From NCBI GenBank assembly GCA_947683425.1, contig CANTUQ010000073.1, forward strand, positions 8,962,501-9,026,500: DNA of 64,000 nucleotides, read 5' to 3'. This document shows, one piece after another, positions 31,447 to 44,224 of this stretch. The position numbers and the translations under genes were made by a program. Every line of letters starts with the position of its first letter. Position 1 is the first letter of the stretch. This stretch comes from Excoecaria cochinchinensis (Eukaryota > Streptophyta > Magnoliopsida > Malpighiales > Euphorbiaceae). A model generated the notes under the pieces. That model made no database searches. It had not been told where the DNA came from and worked only from the letters and a program-made list of their open reading frames with translations.

Positions 31447-33771
31447 TGTGATGCGCGTCGGACCCCGAGGGCGCCCATTGACCGCCCTGCTCTAGGACGA
31501 TCGGGCAAATTAAGGGTCCGTTGACATTTTGCAACGAATTGCAAGTGCGTCTATTTTGAGCAACAAGGAGGTTTCATGGAGTCGCCACCCAATAGAACAT
31601 CGGGAAAGTTCGTCTCACCTCAGTGAGCCTAAGACGGTGCATATTTCCATTTTGGGCAAACCAAAGGGATCTTGGAGGCAATCACCCCAATAAAACATTG
31701 GGAATGACCCTCTAACCCTATGGAGCCTAGAATTATTTATTAAGCCTTTTGATGGGACACAAGAGGTGTCTTGGAGGTTCCAATGAGTGATCCGATAGAC
31801 CTCTCACCTCGTTGAGCCCAAAGACCAGAGCTGGGTTCGGGACTTCTCATTTATTTCTACCTTGATTTAACTTTACATTTAAGTTTTGAATTTATTAGTT
31901 CGCTTTCTCTCTCCACACGATGCAAATTTCAATTAAAAGCACAAATATTCACATTAAAAGCGGTAAATATACATAAATAAAAATAAATGAAATAAATGTT
32001 CGAAATTAAATTACAATAAAACTAGGAGCGGAATACAACTCCCATTTTAAACGTACGATATATACATACAAAAAGACGGGAAATTCATTTATTTTGAAGG
32101 CTTTGGCCCTCACATGCATTTATTATGAAAAAAACTAATTTTATGTGATTTTTTATGGGCTAAAATAGGACATTGGGTCCCTTAATTTTATGAAATAATC
32201 CCAATTTTAATTAATATAAAACAAGTATCCATTTTTTAATTTATGCGGAATAAAATAAAAAATTACATAAACAAAATAAGGAATAAGGAAAAGAAATAAA
32301 TAAATAAAAAGGGATAGGAATACTAAACCAAAGATAGGCTTTCGATGATGGCATGATGGTTTTTCTCCACAGCTCAATCCATTCAAGAAAAGGAAAATAC
32401 AATACTCACAAAATAAAAGAAATATTAATATTTACAAATTAAAGCGATACACATGTAAGTAGAGAGTAAAATAAAATAAAATAAAATAAAAATAAGAAAT
32501 AAAATACATAAAAAATAAAATTGTTGAAGTAAAAAAACATTTTGAAAATAAAATAAGAATTAAATAGAGGAAGAAATAATAAAAGGAAAAAAGAAAAAAA
32601 AATAGGAAACAAAGACGTGAGACGGGCTTAGTGGCCGATCGACGGCCGTCCCTCATGTGACCGACGGGCAATGGGCCTCACACGCCGTCGCTCGAACGAC
32701 AGACGGGCTTATCGCCCGTCGCTTGAGCGACAGACGGGCGTTGGTGAGTTACTGCCCGTCGGACGTCTCTAGTTTCGAATAAATAAGCAAAAACTTCTTT
32801 TTCTCTTCTCTTTTAAATAAACAACTTTCAAACAAAATAAAGGCAAATAAAAGCTAAATAAAAGGTAAATAAATGCAATAAATGTGGAAATGAATGTAAC
32901 AGATTAATAAAGCAAGTGTCCATAATATTTACCCTCAGATTGTACCTTTTTGGAGTGAAACTTCGGTTGACTCAAACCTTGTGCGTCTCACGAGAAGAAA
33001 GCAAAAACCAAGAAAGAAAAATATCTATACTTTTTCCTTGATTTTTACCAAATTTTTGAAATGTTTGAATCCACAAAATGGATGAAAACTAATGGATTTA
33101 GCTTTCTCCAAGTAAACTAAATTCACTTAAAAGCGAAATAAAACAAGAGAAAGAGTAGGAAAATATTGGAATTTAAACAAATAAAGAAAAGAAAACTTGA
33201 GAAGAAGAAAATTTGCCCTTTTAATTTTGCAAGAGTTTTCCCAATCCAAGTAGTTTTTTTTCTTCTTTGTAGCCTTTTTTAGCTTGCTTTAGTGATTTTC
33301 CTTAAGAAAATCCAAACCCTTTTCAAAGGAAAATATTTACTATTTATAGGCATAATCGACGGGCAGGCCTTGACTCACCGACGGGCGTTCCTGAGCCATC
33401 GACGAGATACGTGTCCGTCTCAGTGACCGACGGGACACGTGTTCCCGAGAAAAAACGGTGGTCGCCTCAATGACCGACGGGCATGTGAGTCACCGACAGG
33501 TTATCCATCCCTGAGAGAGGCGGCGACTGCCTCGACGATCGACGGGATGCCAACTACAGACGGGCAGGCCGTCCGTGGAGCAAAAACTCAAATTTCAAGT
33601 TAAAACTCCCAATTTTTTTTCAAATTCTTCTTTCTATAAAATAAAACCTTTTACTTCTCGTGAGCCTATAGGATCAAAATTTTCGAGTTCTATCTACTCA
33701 TTCGGGACCAGGCATCAGTTTCTTCATTAGGTAATCTCTGATCTGGACCATCCCGGGACACGATGCTTACA
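31447..33771 (-). repeat. Tat-1 5' LTR, complete (2,325 bp)
   Basis: Reads TGTGATGCGCG on the plus strand and ends gatgcttaca. Motif arrays lie at 32630-32770 and 33355-33580, and the minus-strand TATAAATA at 33341-33348 directly adjoins the second array. The first 400 bases have no partner in the truncated 3' LTR. Confidence 0.92.
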
Positions 33772-36545
33772 GTGTATTTTCAGCCACTAAAGGAACATAA
33801 AAGAGATAATGGTGTTTCAAGAAGCTAAGCCAAGGAAAGGTTGTTTAAAGTGAGGAGAAAAAGAAAATAAGGTTAGTAGATACAATATCCTCCTTTTTTC
33901 ATGTTAAAAGTATGATTTTTTGTTATGTTTAAACATAAAGTATGTGAAATATGTATGTTTAATTGAATCAAACCATATAATCATGTTTAGGAAGATTAAA
34001 AATGAGATTTTAAATGATTAAAATGAAAAGAAATAAACTCTATACCGTGGACAAAATGTAGGCCGAATGGTATGATTAGGTATACGTAGGTATACTTTGA
34101 TGTTTAATGCATATAAATGGTATAATCGTAATGTTTGACATGAGATTTAGTTAATTAAATGGATAAAGGAAAGAAAAATAAGCATAATGGATGATGTATG
34201 CTTTGGCTGAACTGTATACATAGTAAAAATGTAATTTTGATGTGTTATGATGTCATTTAATGGTATAACTAGGTTAATTAACATGTAATCTAGCTAAATG
34301 AATGGTAAATGAGATAAAAAAAATTATGGTGAATGTATGTCAATATGGCCGTATAGTATGTATGGTGTTATATATGAATACATTATGATATAATGACATA
34401 TAAAGGCATAACTACGTTAATTAACATGAAATCTAATCAAATGTATGAAAATGTGATGAAAATAATCCATGACAAAATATTGATACCTTGGCCGAATGAT
34501 ATGTATGGAAATATTAATATGTAGTTTGATGGTTTAATGAATTTCATGGCATGAAATGGTAATGGAATGAAAATGAAGTGTATAATGATTGATTTGATGT
34601 AAAAAGAATGAAATGATAAGGTTATGTTCCATTGACAATGTATATTGCAACTTGATAATGGAAAAGTGGAAAGATTAATGCCCTTAGCAGTGGTCTAGTG
34701 GTTAAATCTAGCTCAGTATATAGTAGCTAGTCATACGGACACTAAACCGCGGGGATAAGCATGACGTCTCACTTATTATAGGCCAATGACGGTCCTACTC
34801 AATGTATTAAATGCTGAAATGTTAAATGAATATAAGGGTGGTCCTCCGAGGTCCCTCTAAAATGTATTGAAATGGAATGTAGGGGTGATCCTTTGAGGTC
34901 CCTCTAAAATGTATTGAACCTATAGGGGTCACGTCTCGTGTATCCAGTTCAAAGATTTCTACCAGAATTGTACTAGGGGCACTATGGTAAAAATGGAATT
35001 AAAATGATTAATTTGGAGTTAAATGGAAATTTAAGTGGACAAAGGGCTTAAATGAAAGAAATAAAAAGTTTAAGGATAAAATGGTAATTTGGTTCTTAAG
35101 TCATTTAATGAGAGTTAATAATGGAAATAATATGATTAAATTGTTAATTATGTAATTTAGTCATGTTTTGAGGACTAAAGTGTAATTTGGTATGAAAATA
35201 GTAATTTAAGGACCCATCGGTAATTTGCATGTTAAATAATGAAAATATGTTAATTAATGGCATTATTGTAAATAAATGAAAATTGAAGGACAAAACTATA
35301 ACTAGTGAAAGTCTAAGGGCCAAAATGTAATTTGTCAATAGTAATGTAAATAAAGGATTAAAAGGTAAGTGACAAGTAATATGAATGCTAATTGTATAAT
35401 TAGTTGTCAATGGAGGAAATAGTGATGTTACACTAATAATATAATAAAGTTAATATTATGTTAATATTATTGTTATTGTCTAAAATATTGATAAAGTAGT
35501 GTTAATGTAAATGTTAGTGTCACTGAAAATGACAATAGTATTAAATGTAAGAAAAATAAATGAGTAATGATAATACCAATAAACAAATGAAAAATGTCAT
35601 GGTACTGTTAAAGAATTATTGTCACGGATTAGGGAAAACACGGATATATAATTAAACATGTATAGTTAAGTAAAATGGAATGAATTGAATTTACTTAAAT
35701 AATGACAATGGTTAAAATAATATTGATTATGATAATGAAATTATTGGAATTCTTAAGGAAATGATATGTCATGGAAAATGAACTAAACATTTAGGGTTGT
35801 GTAATTGAAATACTAATTATAAAGATTAAGGAATGTGTAAAACAATGAAAGTTAAGAGATAATATTAATAATATAAACGTTAATTATAAATAACAGATAT
35901 AAGAAATATATGTGATAACGTTAATGAATGATTGACCAAGTTATAAAATGTTAGATAAGATGAGATAAGATGAGATGAAATGAGATAAGATGAGATAAGA
36001 TAAGATGAGATGAGATAAGACAAGATAAGATAAGATAGGATAAGGTTTAGATAAGATAAGGATTAAAATGAAATTTGACTTGAAATTAGTATGTTAAGGG
36101 CTAAATGGTAATTATGTAAAAGATTGAGGTGACAAGGTAAAAATGGATTTAAATGAATAAATATGAAGTAATAAGAAAAATGAAGTGAATAAGGACTAAA
36201 TTGTAAGGATTTAAAAGTAATAGGGTTAAAATGGTAATTATGCTTAATAGTAAGGAAAGATAGAATTATGGAAAATACGAAGCTAAATAATTAAATGAGT
36301 GAAAATATGAAAAATTCAGGATTAAATGTGAATTCTTACATAAAGTGTAAATAAGGACTAAACGGTAATTTTACATGATAAATAATGAATTAAATATGAT
36401 TTATGAATAACTAGTGGCATATTTGTAATTATTGTGAAATTGAATGGCAAAACGGTAAATTAAGGGAAATTGAAGGATATAAAATGTAATAAACCATAAT
36501 AAGATTAAATGAAGGTTTAAATGTAAATTGACAAGGTAATTAACT
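33772..36545 (+). repeat. Del-1 LTR 2, segment 2
   Basis: Resumes at the equivalent of LTR 1 position 11242, so about 430 bp of LTR sequence (10811-11241 in LTR 1) is missing at the Tat-1 insertion. It is collinear thereafter to the hAT-like insertion, with many substitutions. A pentanucleotide run spans 35948-36060. No gene. Confidence 0.9.
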
Positions 36546-36553
36546 AGTATATG

Positions 36554-39020
36554 TTGGGGGTGTACATAGTTCGGTCAAGTTCAGTCCTTACAAATCTCCA
36601 TATTATATTGAAATTTCGGTTCTTATAAATTTTGGTACAGTTCAGTTCTTATTAACTTCGGTACAGTTCGGTACGGTTTAATTTTCAGTACAATTTAGTT
36701 CGGTTATTCGGTACAAAATAAAACAAGACAATAAAATACGGTACTTCGGATAATTCAATATTTTTAAAAATTTACAATATAAATATACAGAATAATAAAT
36801 ACAAATATAATTAAAATATTTCAACAAGTACATATAATTTTGCATTCAATTTTAAGAAAATCTTTCAATTTATCCCTCTCATTCATGAAAAGATAACAAC
36901 TTCTTCTAGCAATAGTCGTTTTAGATGAAATTTTAAATTCATGACAAATTGCTTCAATAAATTTCCTCCGGCGACTAGCAGTGGCTAACGGAGGGGGCAA
37001 CGGTGGACTGGTTGCCAAGAAGGGAAATGCAGCCAAACTGTTGTCCCTCTACACAGAGCCCGACGAAAAATAAGAAAGAAGAAAAGAAGAAAGAGCCGAT
37101 GAATGGCAGCTATAGTCGGAGGGGGCGGAGATGACAGTGGCCGCAACGAGAAGGAAAAAACGCAAGTATAGGCTAGAACCAACAACAAAGATAGGGAAAA
37201 TTGTGGGGCTAGACATGATTTCGAGACAGAAAAAGAAGAGGCAGACACGATTTAGGCTTTTTTTAACTTTATTTTCTTATATATATATATAATGAAATAT
37301 AAAACCAGTCGGATTCCCTCTACATATTTCAATTCCCTCCAAATATTTTAATAATAATTGTATATAATTATATTATTAAAATACATTTTCAATTACTCAC
37401 ATAAATATTGTCCTAAATACAGATAAGTATTAGTTGAGTAACGCTAAAAATAAAAGAAATTAAAATTTTATTATAAATAATTATATATAATTTCATTTTT
37501 AATTTACATATTCATATATATATTGTGATAAAAATATGAGTATTAGTTGAGTGACACTAAAAGAAAATGAAATTAATTAATAAAGTAATTATATAATAAA
37601 TTATTCTGTTGTATATAATTACATTATTAAAATAAATCATCAATTATTCAAATAGATATTGTGTGAAAAATAGATAAGTACTAATTGAGTGACACTAAAT
37701 ATAAATGAAATTAATTGATAAGGGAATTATATATACAGTCTCGACTAATTATATGGTTAGAATTTATCCACATATATTATTTTAGCTCAGTTATTATACT
37801 CAATTTCACTGAATTTGGCTTAATAATTAAAAAATTATTAATTAATATTATAGTCAATAGCTATAAGCATGAATGTAAAAGTAGCACTAAAAATAAATAA
37901 AATTAATTGGTAAAGTGATTGTGTATATAAATATTTGTACAAAAAGAAAAATTAAGTAGTAGTTGAATGATATTAAAGTTAAATTAAATTAAACACGAAT
38001 TAGTAAAATTTAATTATATATAATTAAATTTTTAATTTACAACTCAATTACTCATATAAGTATTATGTCAAAATAGATAAATACTAGTTGAGTGATACTA
38101 AAAACAAATGAAATTAATTGGTAAGGCGATTATATATTTATATAATTACATGAATTAAATTGGTAAATTTCATTATATATAATAATTATATATAATTATA
38201 TTATTAATTTATATGCTTAATTACTCATATAGGTATTGTGCAAAAAATATATGAGTACTAGTTTAGTGATATTAAGAATGAATGAAGTTGATTGGTAAGG
38301 TAATTATATACTTATATAGTTATATTAATTAGTAAAATTTAATTATATATAATTAAAGTATTAACTTACAACTCAATTACTTATATAGATATTGTATCAA
38401 AATAGATAAATACTAGTTGAGTGATATTAAAAGTAAATAAAATTAATTGATAAGGTGATTATATACTTATATAATTACATTAATTAGTAAAATTTCATTG
38501 ATATAATAATTATATTTGTGTGTGTATATAAATATTTGTACAAAATGAAAAATTATGTAGTAGTTGAGTGACACTAAACGTAAATTAAATTAAACACAAA
38601 TTATTTTAGTTGCACATTCATATATATATGATAATTAAATTTATCTTATTAATAATCAAAATATTTATTTTTATTTATTAACTATTTATTATATTAATTT
38701 CATGCATTAAAATATTTAATACAAATAATTATAAAGTTAAATTTATATAATAACTATATAATAGAAATTATAAATAATATTTATATATAATAATTAATAA
38801 ATATATGTTCCTTCGGTCCAACTCGGTTCAAAACAGTTCGGTACGATTTAATACGGTTCTCGATTCGATTTCAGCACAATTCAGTTCGGTTTTAGTTAAA
38901 AAGTTAACAGCACAATTCGGTTCAGTTCTAGTAAAAAAAGTTAATGGTACAATTCGGCTCTAGATATTTTTTTCGGTATTTCGGTTCGGTACAGGAAAAT
39001 TTAGAACCGTGTACACCCCT
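36554..39020. mobile_element. hAT-like non-autonomous DNA transposon, 2,467 bp, TSD AGTATATG
   Basis: Identical 8-bp repeats AGTATATG flank it (36546-36553 and 39021-39028), and LTR 1 has the single uninterrupted site (agtatatgcaattg, about 13914). The ends are short inverted repeats: TTGGGGGTGTACA and, reversed, AGGGGTGTACA. Subterminal regions are full of ttcggt/gttcggttc copies on both sides (36575-36720 and 38810-38995), as in many plant hAT elements. An 8-bp duplication and such ends fit hAT. The interior is very AT-rich with a repeated aattgg-taaggtgatta-type segment (37650-38480) and a GC-richer island 36960-37260. No transposase is recognised. Confidence 0.8.
37640..38600. repeat. Diverged repeated segment inside the hAT-like element
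   Basis: Several copies of ctagttgagtgatactaaa, aaataaattgataaggtgattata and actcatataggtattgt, each about 110-180 bp apart. These look like old internal tandem expansion. Confidence 0.7.
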
Positions 39021-39028
39021 AGTATATG

Positions 39029-39072
39029 TAATTGTAAGGATAATAAGATTTTATTGTCTGATGTAACTAAGA

Positions 39073-39119
<47 letters not shown>

Positions 39120-39375
39120 TGTTAAATATGGTATATAGATAATATTCATGCTAATTAAAGTAATATAAATAATAACAGTATAAAGGATTAAAATTAATTA
39201 TGTTAATACTTAAATTAGTGTGTATGCCATTATAGTATAATAATGGCAAAAATAATAATAAGAATTATATGGACATTAATAATAGAAATATATGTGTTAT
39301 AATGACATTAATATTACAAATACATATGACAAAAAATGAATTTTAATTATGGTAATGTAAATTGTCGAAATAATA
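39029..39375 (+). repeat. Del-1 LTR 2, segment 3
   Basis: Short LTR stretch between the hAT-like element and Tat-2, including an (AAT)n run at 39070-39118 that also exists in LTR 1 (13958-14003). It ends in the TAATA duplication 39371-39375. Confidence 0.9.
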
Positions 39376-42202
39376 TGTGACGCGCGCCGGATCCCCGCGG
39401 CCGCCCGCTCGACCGCCCGCACGTGGGCGATCGGGGCATGTGTGGGTCCGTCAACAGCTTGCGATAAATCGCAAGTGCGTCTATGTTGGGCAACAAGGAG
39501 GTTTCATGGAGTCGCCACCCAATAGAACATTGGGAAAGTTTCTCTCGCCTCGGAGAGCCTAAGACTTGCGCATTTTATCCATATTGGGCCATGAGGCCTA
39601 GGATTAACGTCTAAGTCTCGTGACACAAGAGGTGTCTTGGAGGATAACCTCTAGCCTCTTGAGCCAAAAGACCAGAGCAGGGTTCGAGACTTCTCATTTA
39701 TTTATACCTTGATTAATATCATAATTAAGTTTTGAATTCATTGTTTCATCAACTTTCCACATAATGCAATTTTAATTTAAAGGCGCAATCATTCATATCA
39801 AAAGCGGTAAATGTAAGCAAAATCCAAAATAAAGCATTAAAAAAAAAATTACAATAACACTAGGAGCGGAATACAACTCCCATTTATAAAAGTGAAATAC
39901 ATGCATAAAACGGGTTATTCATTAATAGTGAGAACATTGGTCCTCGCATGCATATTTATTATGAAACAATTTTTATGTGATGATTTATTTGGGTATGAAA
40001 AACTAGGACATTAGTCCCCTTTTTATTTAGAAAAAGAATGTCAAGTTAATTAATAGAAACGTTTTTGTGATTTTCTTTTTAGCGTGCCTAAATAAAGAAT
40101 TTTACAAGAAAATTATATGGCAAAATTAAATAAAATATTACAAATAAAGAAAATAAATAAACCAAACGAGCCTTTTTTGGACCTCCCCGATGTGCTCGCA
40201 AAAACGCCCAAGCGGAAAATGAGTTTAGACATAAAAACAAAATACAAATAAAATAATGTTAGTGATTAAATCAATTAAATCAATTAAACATACAAAATAA
40301 CGAATAACAAATGATATGAAAAGAATGATAATGGAATAAAAAATATTAACAAACCAAAATAAGATGAGAAACATGCATTATGTGTGATAAATGATTAAAT
40401 GATGTGATGAAAATAAAATAAAACATGTTAATTAATTAGTACATGAAAATATGAACATGATAACAATGATGATGAAGATAAACGAATCAAAGAATATATA
40501 AAATGATAAAGAAAAGAATAATAGATTAAAACAATTAAAGAATGATGAAAACAATTAACTAAACAATATGATTAATTAAATATGTTCACAAATGATATAA
40601 ACCATTTTCATGGCAAAAAGATCAATTAAAATGAATTTATAAATTACATGTTAAAAATAATGATGAATTAAAGTGAAATAAATTAATTACATGTTAAAAA
40701 TTAATAAACAATCAATATTTATGTGAATAAAAATCATATCATGTATAAACAATTAAATGGAACAAATATAAAATCAATACAACAAATTGAATAGAAGAAA
40801 ACAATAAATAAATCAATAAAAATATTAAAATATACATGAATAAATTAAATAAAATAGAAATTGAAATGGAGCCAAGAATATTTACCCTCAGAATATTGGA
40901 TTTGATGAAGGAAAAGTGATGATTGATTTCTTTGTTTGACGATTCACAATATTAGAGTGAAATATTATGAAAATGTTGGAATTTTATTCCAAGAAACATG
41001 AAAATAAAAATGATCAAAAATTCTTTAAGAACAAAGAATTGATACCTTTGCCTAAAGAAATGATTTTGATCAAAAAAAGTTTTATTTATTAAAATAAAGA
41101 AAAATTGATTGAAGTTTTATCAAATAAAAATTAGATTTTGATGACAAACAATTATTTTATTTGTCTCAAAATCAATTTTTTATCAAAAAGAGATTCAAAA
41201 CAAAATCAATGAAAAGAGTTTTATTGAACCCAAAATAAAAGAAGAAAAACAATTTTGAGAACAAATAATTATTCTATTTGTCTCAAAATTGAATCCAACA
41301 ACAAAACTTCCTCTAAAAAATATGTTTAGAAGAAATTATGTTGGAAAAAGAATGAAACACTTGATTTTTCTTTTTGATTTTTGGTTGGGGAAAAAATCTG
41401 GAATTTTGGTGGAAGGAGAAGAAGATGAAGAGAAATTTTAGGTCTAAAAAATGTGTGGAGGCTGCCCTTGATTTCATCATAAAATATTTATAGGATAAAA
41501 TAGGTTGCCCTAATTTAATTAAGGAAAAAAACCTATTTTAACCAAAAATTATTTTATTTTTAATGATAAAATCAAGTTTTATTATTTAATTACCTAAAAA
41601 AAATATTTTAAAATTTAATTTGAAGTCAAAAACCCAAAAAAAAATGGGATAAAAAACGGATTTTTGGGTGAAAAAATCGGAAAAAAGGCTGAAAAAGAGG
41701 AAAAGGGTATCAGACCCTGTACCGACGGCCAGGGAGCCGTCGCTAGAGGGACGCCACCCGTCGCTATAGAGCGACGGGGACTCACGCGGCGACCAGGCGG
41801 GCTTCCGCGCGGAGCTCGGGCGGGAATCGCGCGCAGAGGCGCGCGGTGCGGCGCGCAACGCTGCGCGTCGCCAAATCGCGCCCAGCGCGCTGGGCGCCTG
41901 GGCGTCTGCGTGCTGGGCGCCTGGCGCCTGCGAGCTGGGCGCCAGCGCGCTGCCGCGCCCGACACTCGCGGTCCGAAAATTTTTTTTTATTTTTTTTATT
42001 TTAAATTAACTAAAAACATCATAATTTTAAGCCCCCATTTTTCAAAATTAATTTTTTAAATATTTTTTATTATTTTCTAATTTTTCACTCTAAAATGCAA
42101 ATTTGACGAGAAAATCATCACTTTTAACCTTTTAAGCCTGTGAAGGCAATTATCATCATTGGGTAACTTCGATCTAGGCTTACTCAGGACCCGGTGTCTA
42201 CA
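39376..42202 (-). repeat. Tat-2 3' LTR (2,827 bp)
   Basis: Reads TGTGACGCGCG ... GGTGTCTACA on the plus strand. The minus-strand TATAAATA is at about 41487-41494, with a GC-rich motif block (41718-41961) upstream of it. Bases 41808-41961 are absent from the other LTR. Confidence 0.93.
41718..41965. repeat. GC-rich motif block in Tat-2 LTR with perfect inverted repeat
   Basis: Holds CCCGTCGCT (41757-41765) and AGCGACGGG (41770-41778), a 9-bp perfect inverted repeat with a 4-base loop, then gcgcgc / ctgggcgcc repeats in 41808-41961. It stands out sharply from the AT-rich LTR. Frames through it, on both strands, are artefacts of composition. Confidence 0.85.
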
Positions 42203-42218
42203 GTTGCCCCCAGTTTAG
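42203..42218 (-). other. Tat-2 polypurine tract
   Basis: Minus-strand CTAAACTGGGGGCAAC abuts the LTR start TGTAGACACC. Confidence 0.8.
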
Positions 42219-42351
42219 GGGAATCTAGTACACTAGTGTCTAGGTGAGCCTAAACTCAAAGAAGAAAAGGAAAGAGACGCGTACCTGAGTCGGCCGTCTT
42301 TCCGCTTGATGGAATTGTAATGACAGCTGTTGCTGTCTTTTGGTTGTAACA

Positions 42352-42640
42352 GGTAATGCCGTGGTCGTGCTAACCTCTTGTGGGTAGTGCCGCCATCGTG
42401 CTAACCTATGTGAATTGGTAGTGCCGTGGTCGTGCCAACCTCTTGTGGGTTGTGCCGCCATCGTGCTAACCGCTTTGAATTGGTAGTACCGTGGTCGTGC
42501 TAACCTCTTGTGGGTTGTGCCGCCATCGTGCTAACCGCTGTGAATTGGTAGTGCCGTGGTCGTGCCAACCTCTTGTGGGTTGTGCCGCCATCGTGCTAAC
42601 CGCTGTGAATTTTGGTACCGTGGTCGTGCCAACCTCTTGT
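42352..42640. repeat. 65-66-bp tandem repeat, about 4.5 copies, Tat-2
   Basis: Units start with ggta at 42352, 42417, 42482, 42547 and 42613. Each is a pair of half-units, gtgccgtggtcgtgctaacc then gtgccgccatcgtgctaacc. This is the same position in the element as the 73-bp repeat of Tat-1 but the sequence is unrelated. Confidence 0.93.
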
Positions 42641-42654
42641 GGGTTGAAGTGGTG

Positions 42655-43192
42655 CTATCTGTGAGCCCTTCGGTTGATTGCCCCCTAAGAGGTCTTCGGT
42701 TCATTGATCGTTTGCCCCCTGAGAGGTCTTCAGTTAGCTGCTCCCTGAGAAGTCTTCGGTTTATTGATCGTTTGCCCCCTAAGAGGTCTTTGGTTTGCTG
42801 CTCCCTGAGAAGTCTTCGATTTTCTGTTCCCTGAGAAGTCTTCGGTTTGCTGCTCCCTGAGAAGTCTTCGGTTTGCTGCTCCCTGAGAAGTCTTCGGTTT
42901 TCTGCTCCCTGAGAAGTCTTCGATTTTCTGCTCCCTGAGAAGTCTTCGGTTTGCTGCTCCCTGAGAAGTCTTCGGTTTATTGATCGTTTGCCCCCTAAGA
43001 GGTCTTCGGTTTGCTGCTCCCTGAGAAGTCTTCGATTTTCTGCTCCCTGAGAAGTCTTCGGTTTGCTGCTCCCTGAGAAGTCTTCGATTTTCTGCTCCCT
43101 GAGAAGTCTTCGATTTTCTGCTCCCTGAGAAGTCTTCGGTTTGCTGCTCCCTGAGAAGTCTTCGGTTGATTGCCCCCTGAGAGGTCTTTGGA
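42655..43192. repeat. 26-bp tandem repeat, about twenty copies, Tat-2
   Basis: Unit ctccctgagaagtcttcggt plus ttgctg, with variants cgatttt and longer units containing attgatcgtttgccccc. Copies are very similar, so homogenisation or expansion is recent. Confidence 0.95.
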
Positions 43193-43519
43193 TGGTGCTT
43201 GGATTGATGATTAAGCTGGTATGTGGATTGATGATTTGATCGATGTCTGGATTGATGAATGAGTTGAGGCTTGGATTGATGATTTGACCGATGTCATCCC
43301 TCGTCTTTTGTCGGTGTCTGCCTCAAGCCTTTCTTTCTGCAAAATAAGGAAACTAAACTATGCAAAAATGGTGAGCATGCAAGTGAAATGCATGAGTAAT
43401 GCAGGATAAAAATTCATCTATGTGAACTTGAAGATGATGGCCGGGCTAGCTGCGATTTGCGATATAATTGATGCCTTTTGAGCTGCTTTTGAATTTCATG
43501 CCCTTTTGGGATTGTGAGA
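43193..43519. other. Tat-2 spacer with short gattgatga repeats
   Basis: Several ggattgatgat / gatgtctg units at 43200-43300, then AT-rich sequence. No gene is seen. Confidence 0.6.
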
Positions 43520-44040
43520 TTCTCACCCGGTACCTGTAGTCATTATTTGAAGGTAGTGCGTCCCTTGTGGATTTTCACACTAGCTTTTCTTAGTGGGAGA
43601 TGCGTCCTTTGTGGATTTTCACATAACCCTGTGCCTTATTTTTTTTTTGCCTGGAATGGAACCAACCCAATCCAGCGGCTTTTCTCTTTCTTCTTTTTTT
43701 GAAGGACAGACTGCCTGTTTTCACCCTATCCTTTTGCCTAATTTTTGCTTAGAGCGCCAGTTACGGTTTTCATTCTAACGGCTTTTTTTTTGAGACGATT
43801 TTAAAAAATAGAACTATTGTCAAGGTTTCCTCAGTATCTTGTCTTCGGCTTTCACTCATGAGTACCACAGCCCCTGGACACAATTGCTTTCCCAAAATTG
43901 TCATATTGTGGGTCAGAGACTACATCCTTGCTTCCATAAGTGCCTACGAAAAAAAAGATACATAACCTTCCGGTAGATAATAAAACTCAACGGCTTAAGC
44001 ACCTGGTCGGCGAGAGTAGAAGCAAAGTATAGCCAGTTAG
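43520..44040 (+). pseudogene. Remnant of the antisense PMD-like gene in Tat-2
   Basis: 43545-43690 matches the Tat-1 PMD intron (ggtagtgcgtcccttgtgg, tccagcggcttt), and 43980-44035 matches the end of exon 2 (gataata, ggcttaa, ggcgagag, agc). Sequence between is diverged (further cggttttca-type units) and without a frame; exon 1 is absent. It shows that the antisense gene belonged to the common ancestor of Tat-1 and Tat-2. Confidence 0.65.
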
Positions 44041-44224
44041 ATTTTATACACTCAATAATGAATGACATCTTTCTTTTTATAAAAGAACTAGGAAATGATG
44101 AGTTAAAACTACTTCTGCTTTATGCATTTGCAAAAATTGTGTGCATTTTGGTATGATTTCTCCGTACATGATCACCATTTAACATAGATTCAAAATGCAA
44201 AATTACGTTTAATCTCAGAATGGA
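44041..44224. other. Tat-2 convergent spacer
   Basis: Equivalent of Tat-1 23840-24039 (atgatgagttaaaac, tgtgcattttggta, acatgatcaccattt). No gene. Confidence 0.6.

Larger units (their letters stand above)
16010..33771 (-). mobile_element. Tat-1: Tat-lineage Ty3/gypsy retrotransposon with two extra genes
   Basis: Minus-strand order: 5' LTR 31447-33771, leader with primer site 30535-31446, gag, protease, RT, RNase H, second RNase H, integrase (ending 24232), antisense plant-mobile-domain gene, shared promoter module, sense Athila-ORF1-like gene, tandem repeats, polypurine tract, 3' LTR 16010-17921. The two RNase H domains, primer site TGGCGACCCCGCTGGGGA (31428-31445) and the 3' tandem repeats place it in the Tat/Ogre/Retand group. 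The LTR pair is closely similar, so insertion was later than Del-1. The 3' LTR lost its outer 400 bp or so in a deletion that also removed about 430 bp of Del-1 and the left target duplication; gtgta (33772-33776) is the expected right copy. Coding frames carry many stops and several frameshifts. Confidence 0.92.

Noticed and set aside
36821..37248. Frames in the hAT-like element as a transposase
   Set aside because: Only 70-90 codons, Pro/Ser/Leu-rich, and no hAT dimerisation or catalytic motif.
41586..42059. Ala/Arg/Pro-rich frames on both strands
   Set aside because: They track the GC-rich motif block, which is missing from the other LTR; not a gene.
42655..43192. CRISPR-like or coding repeat
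   Set aside because: The 26-bp units are contiguous without spacers, and the plus-strand frame through them is interrupted.
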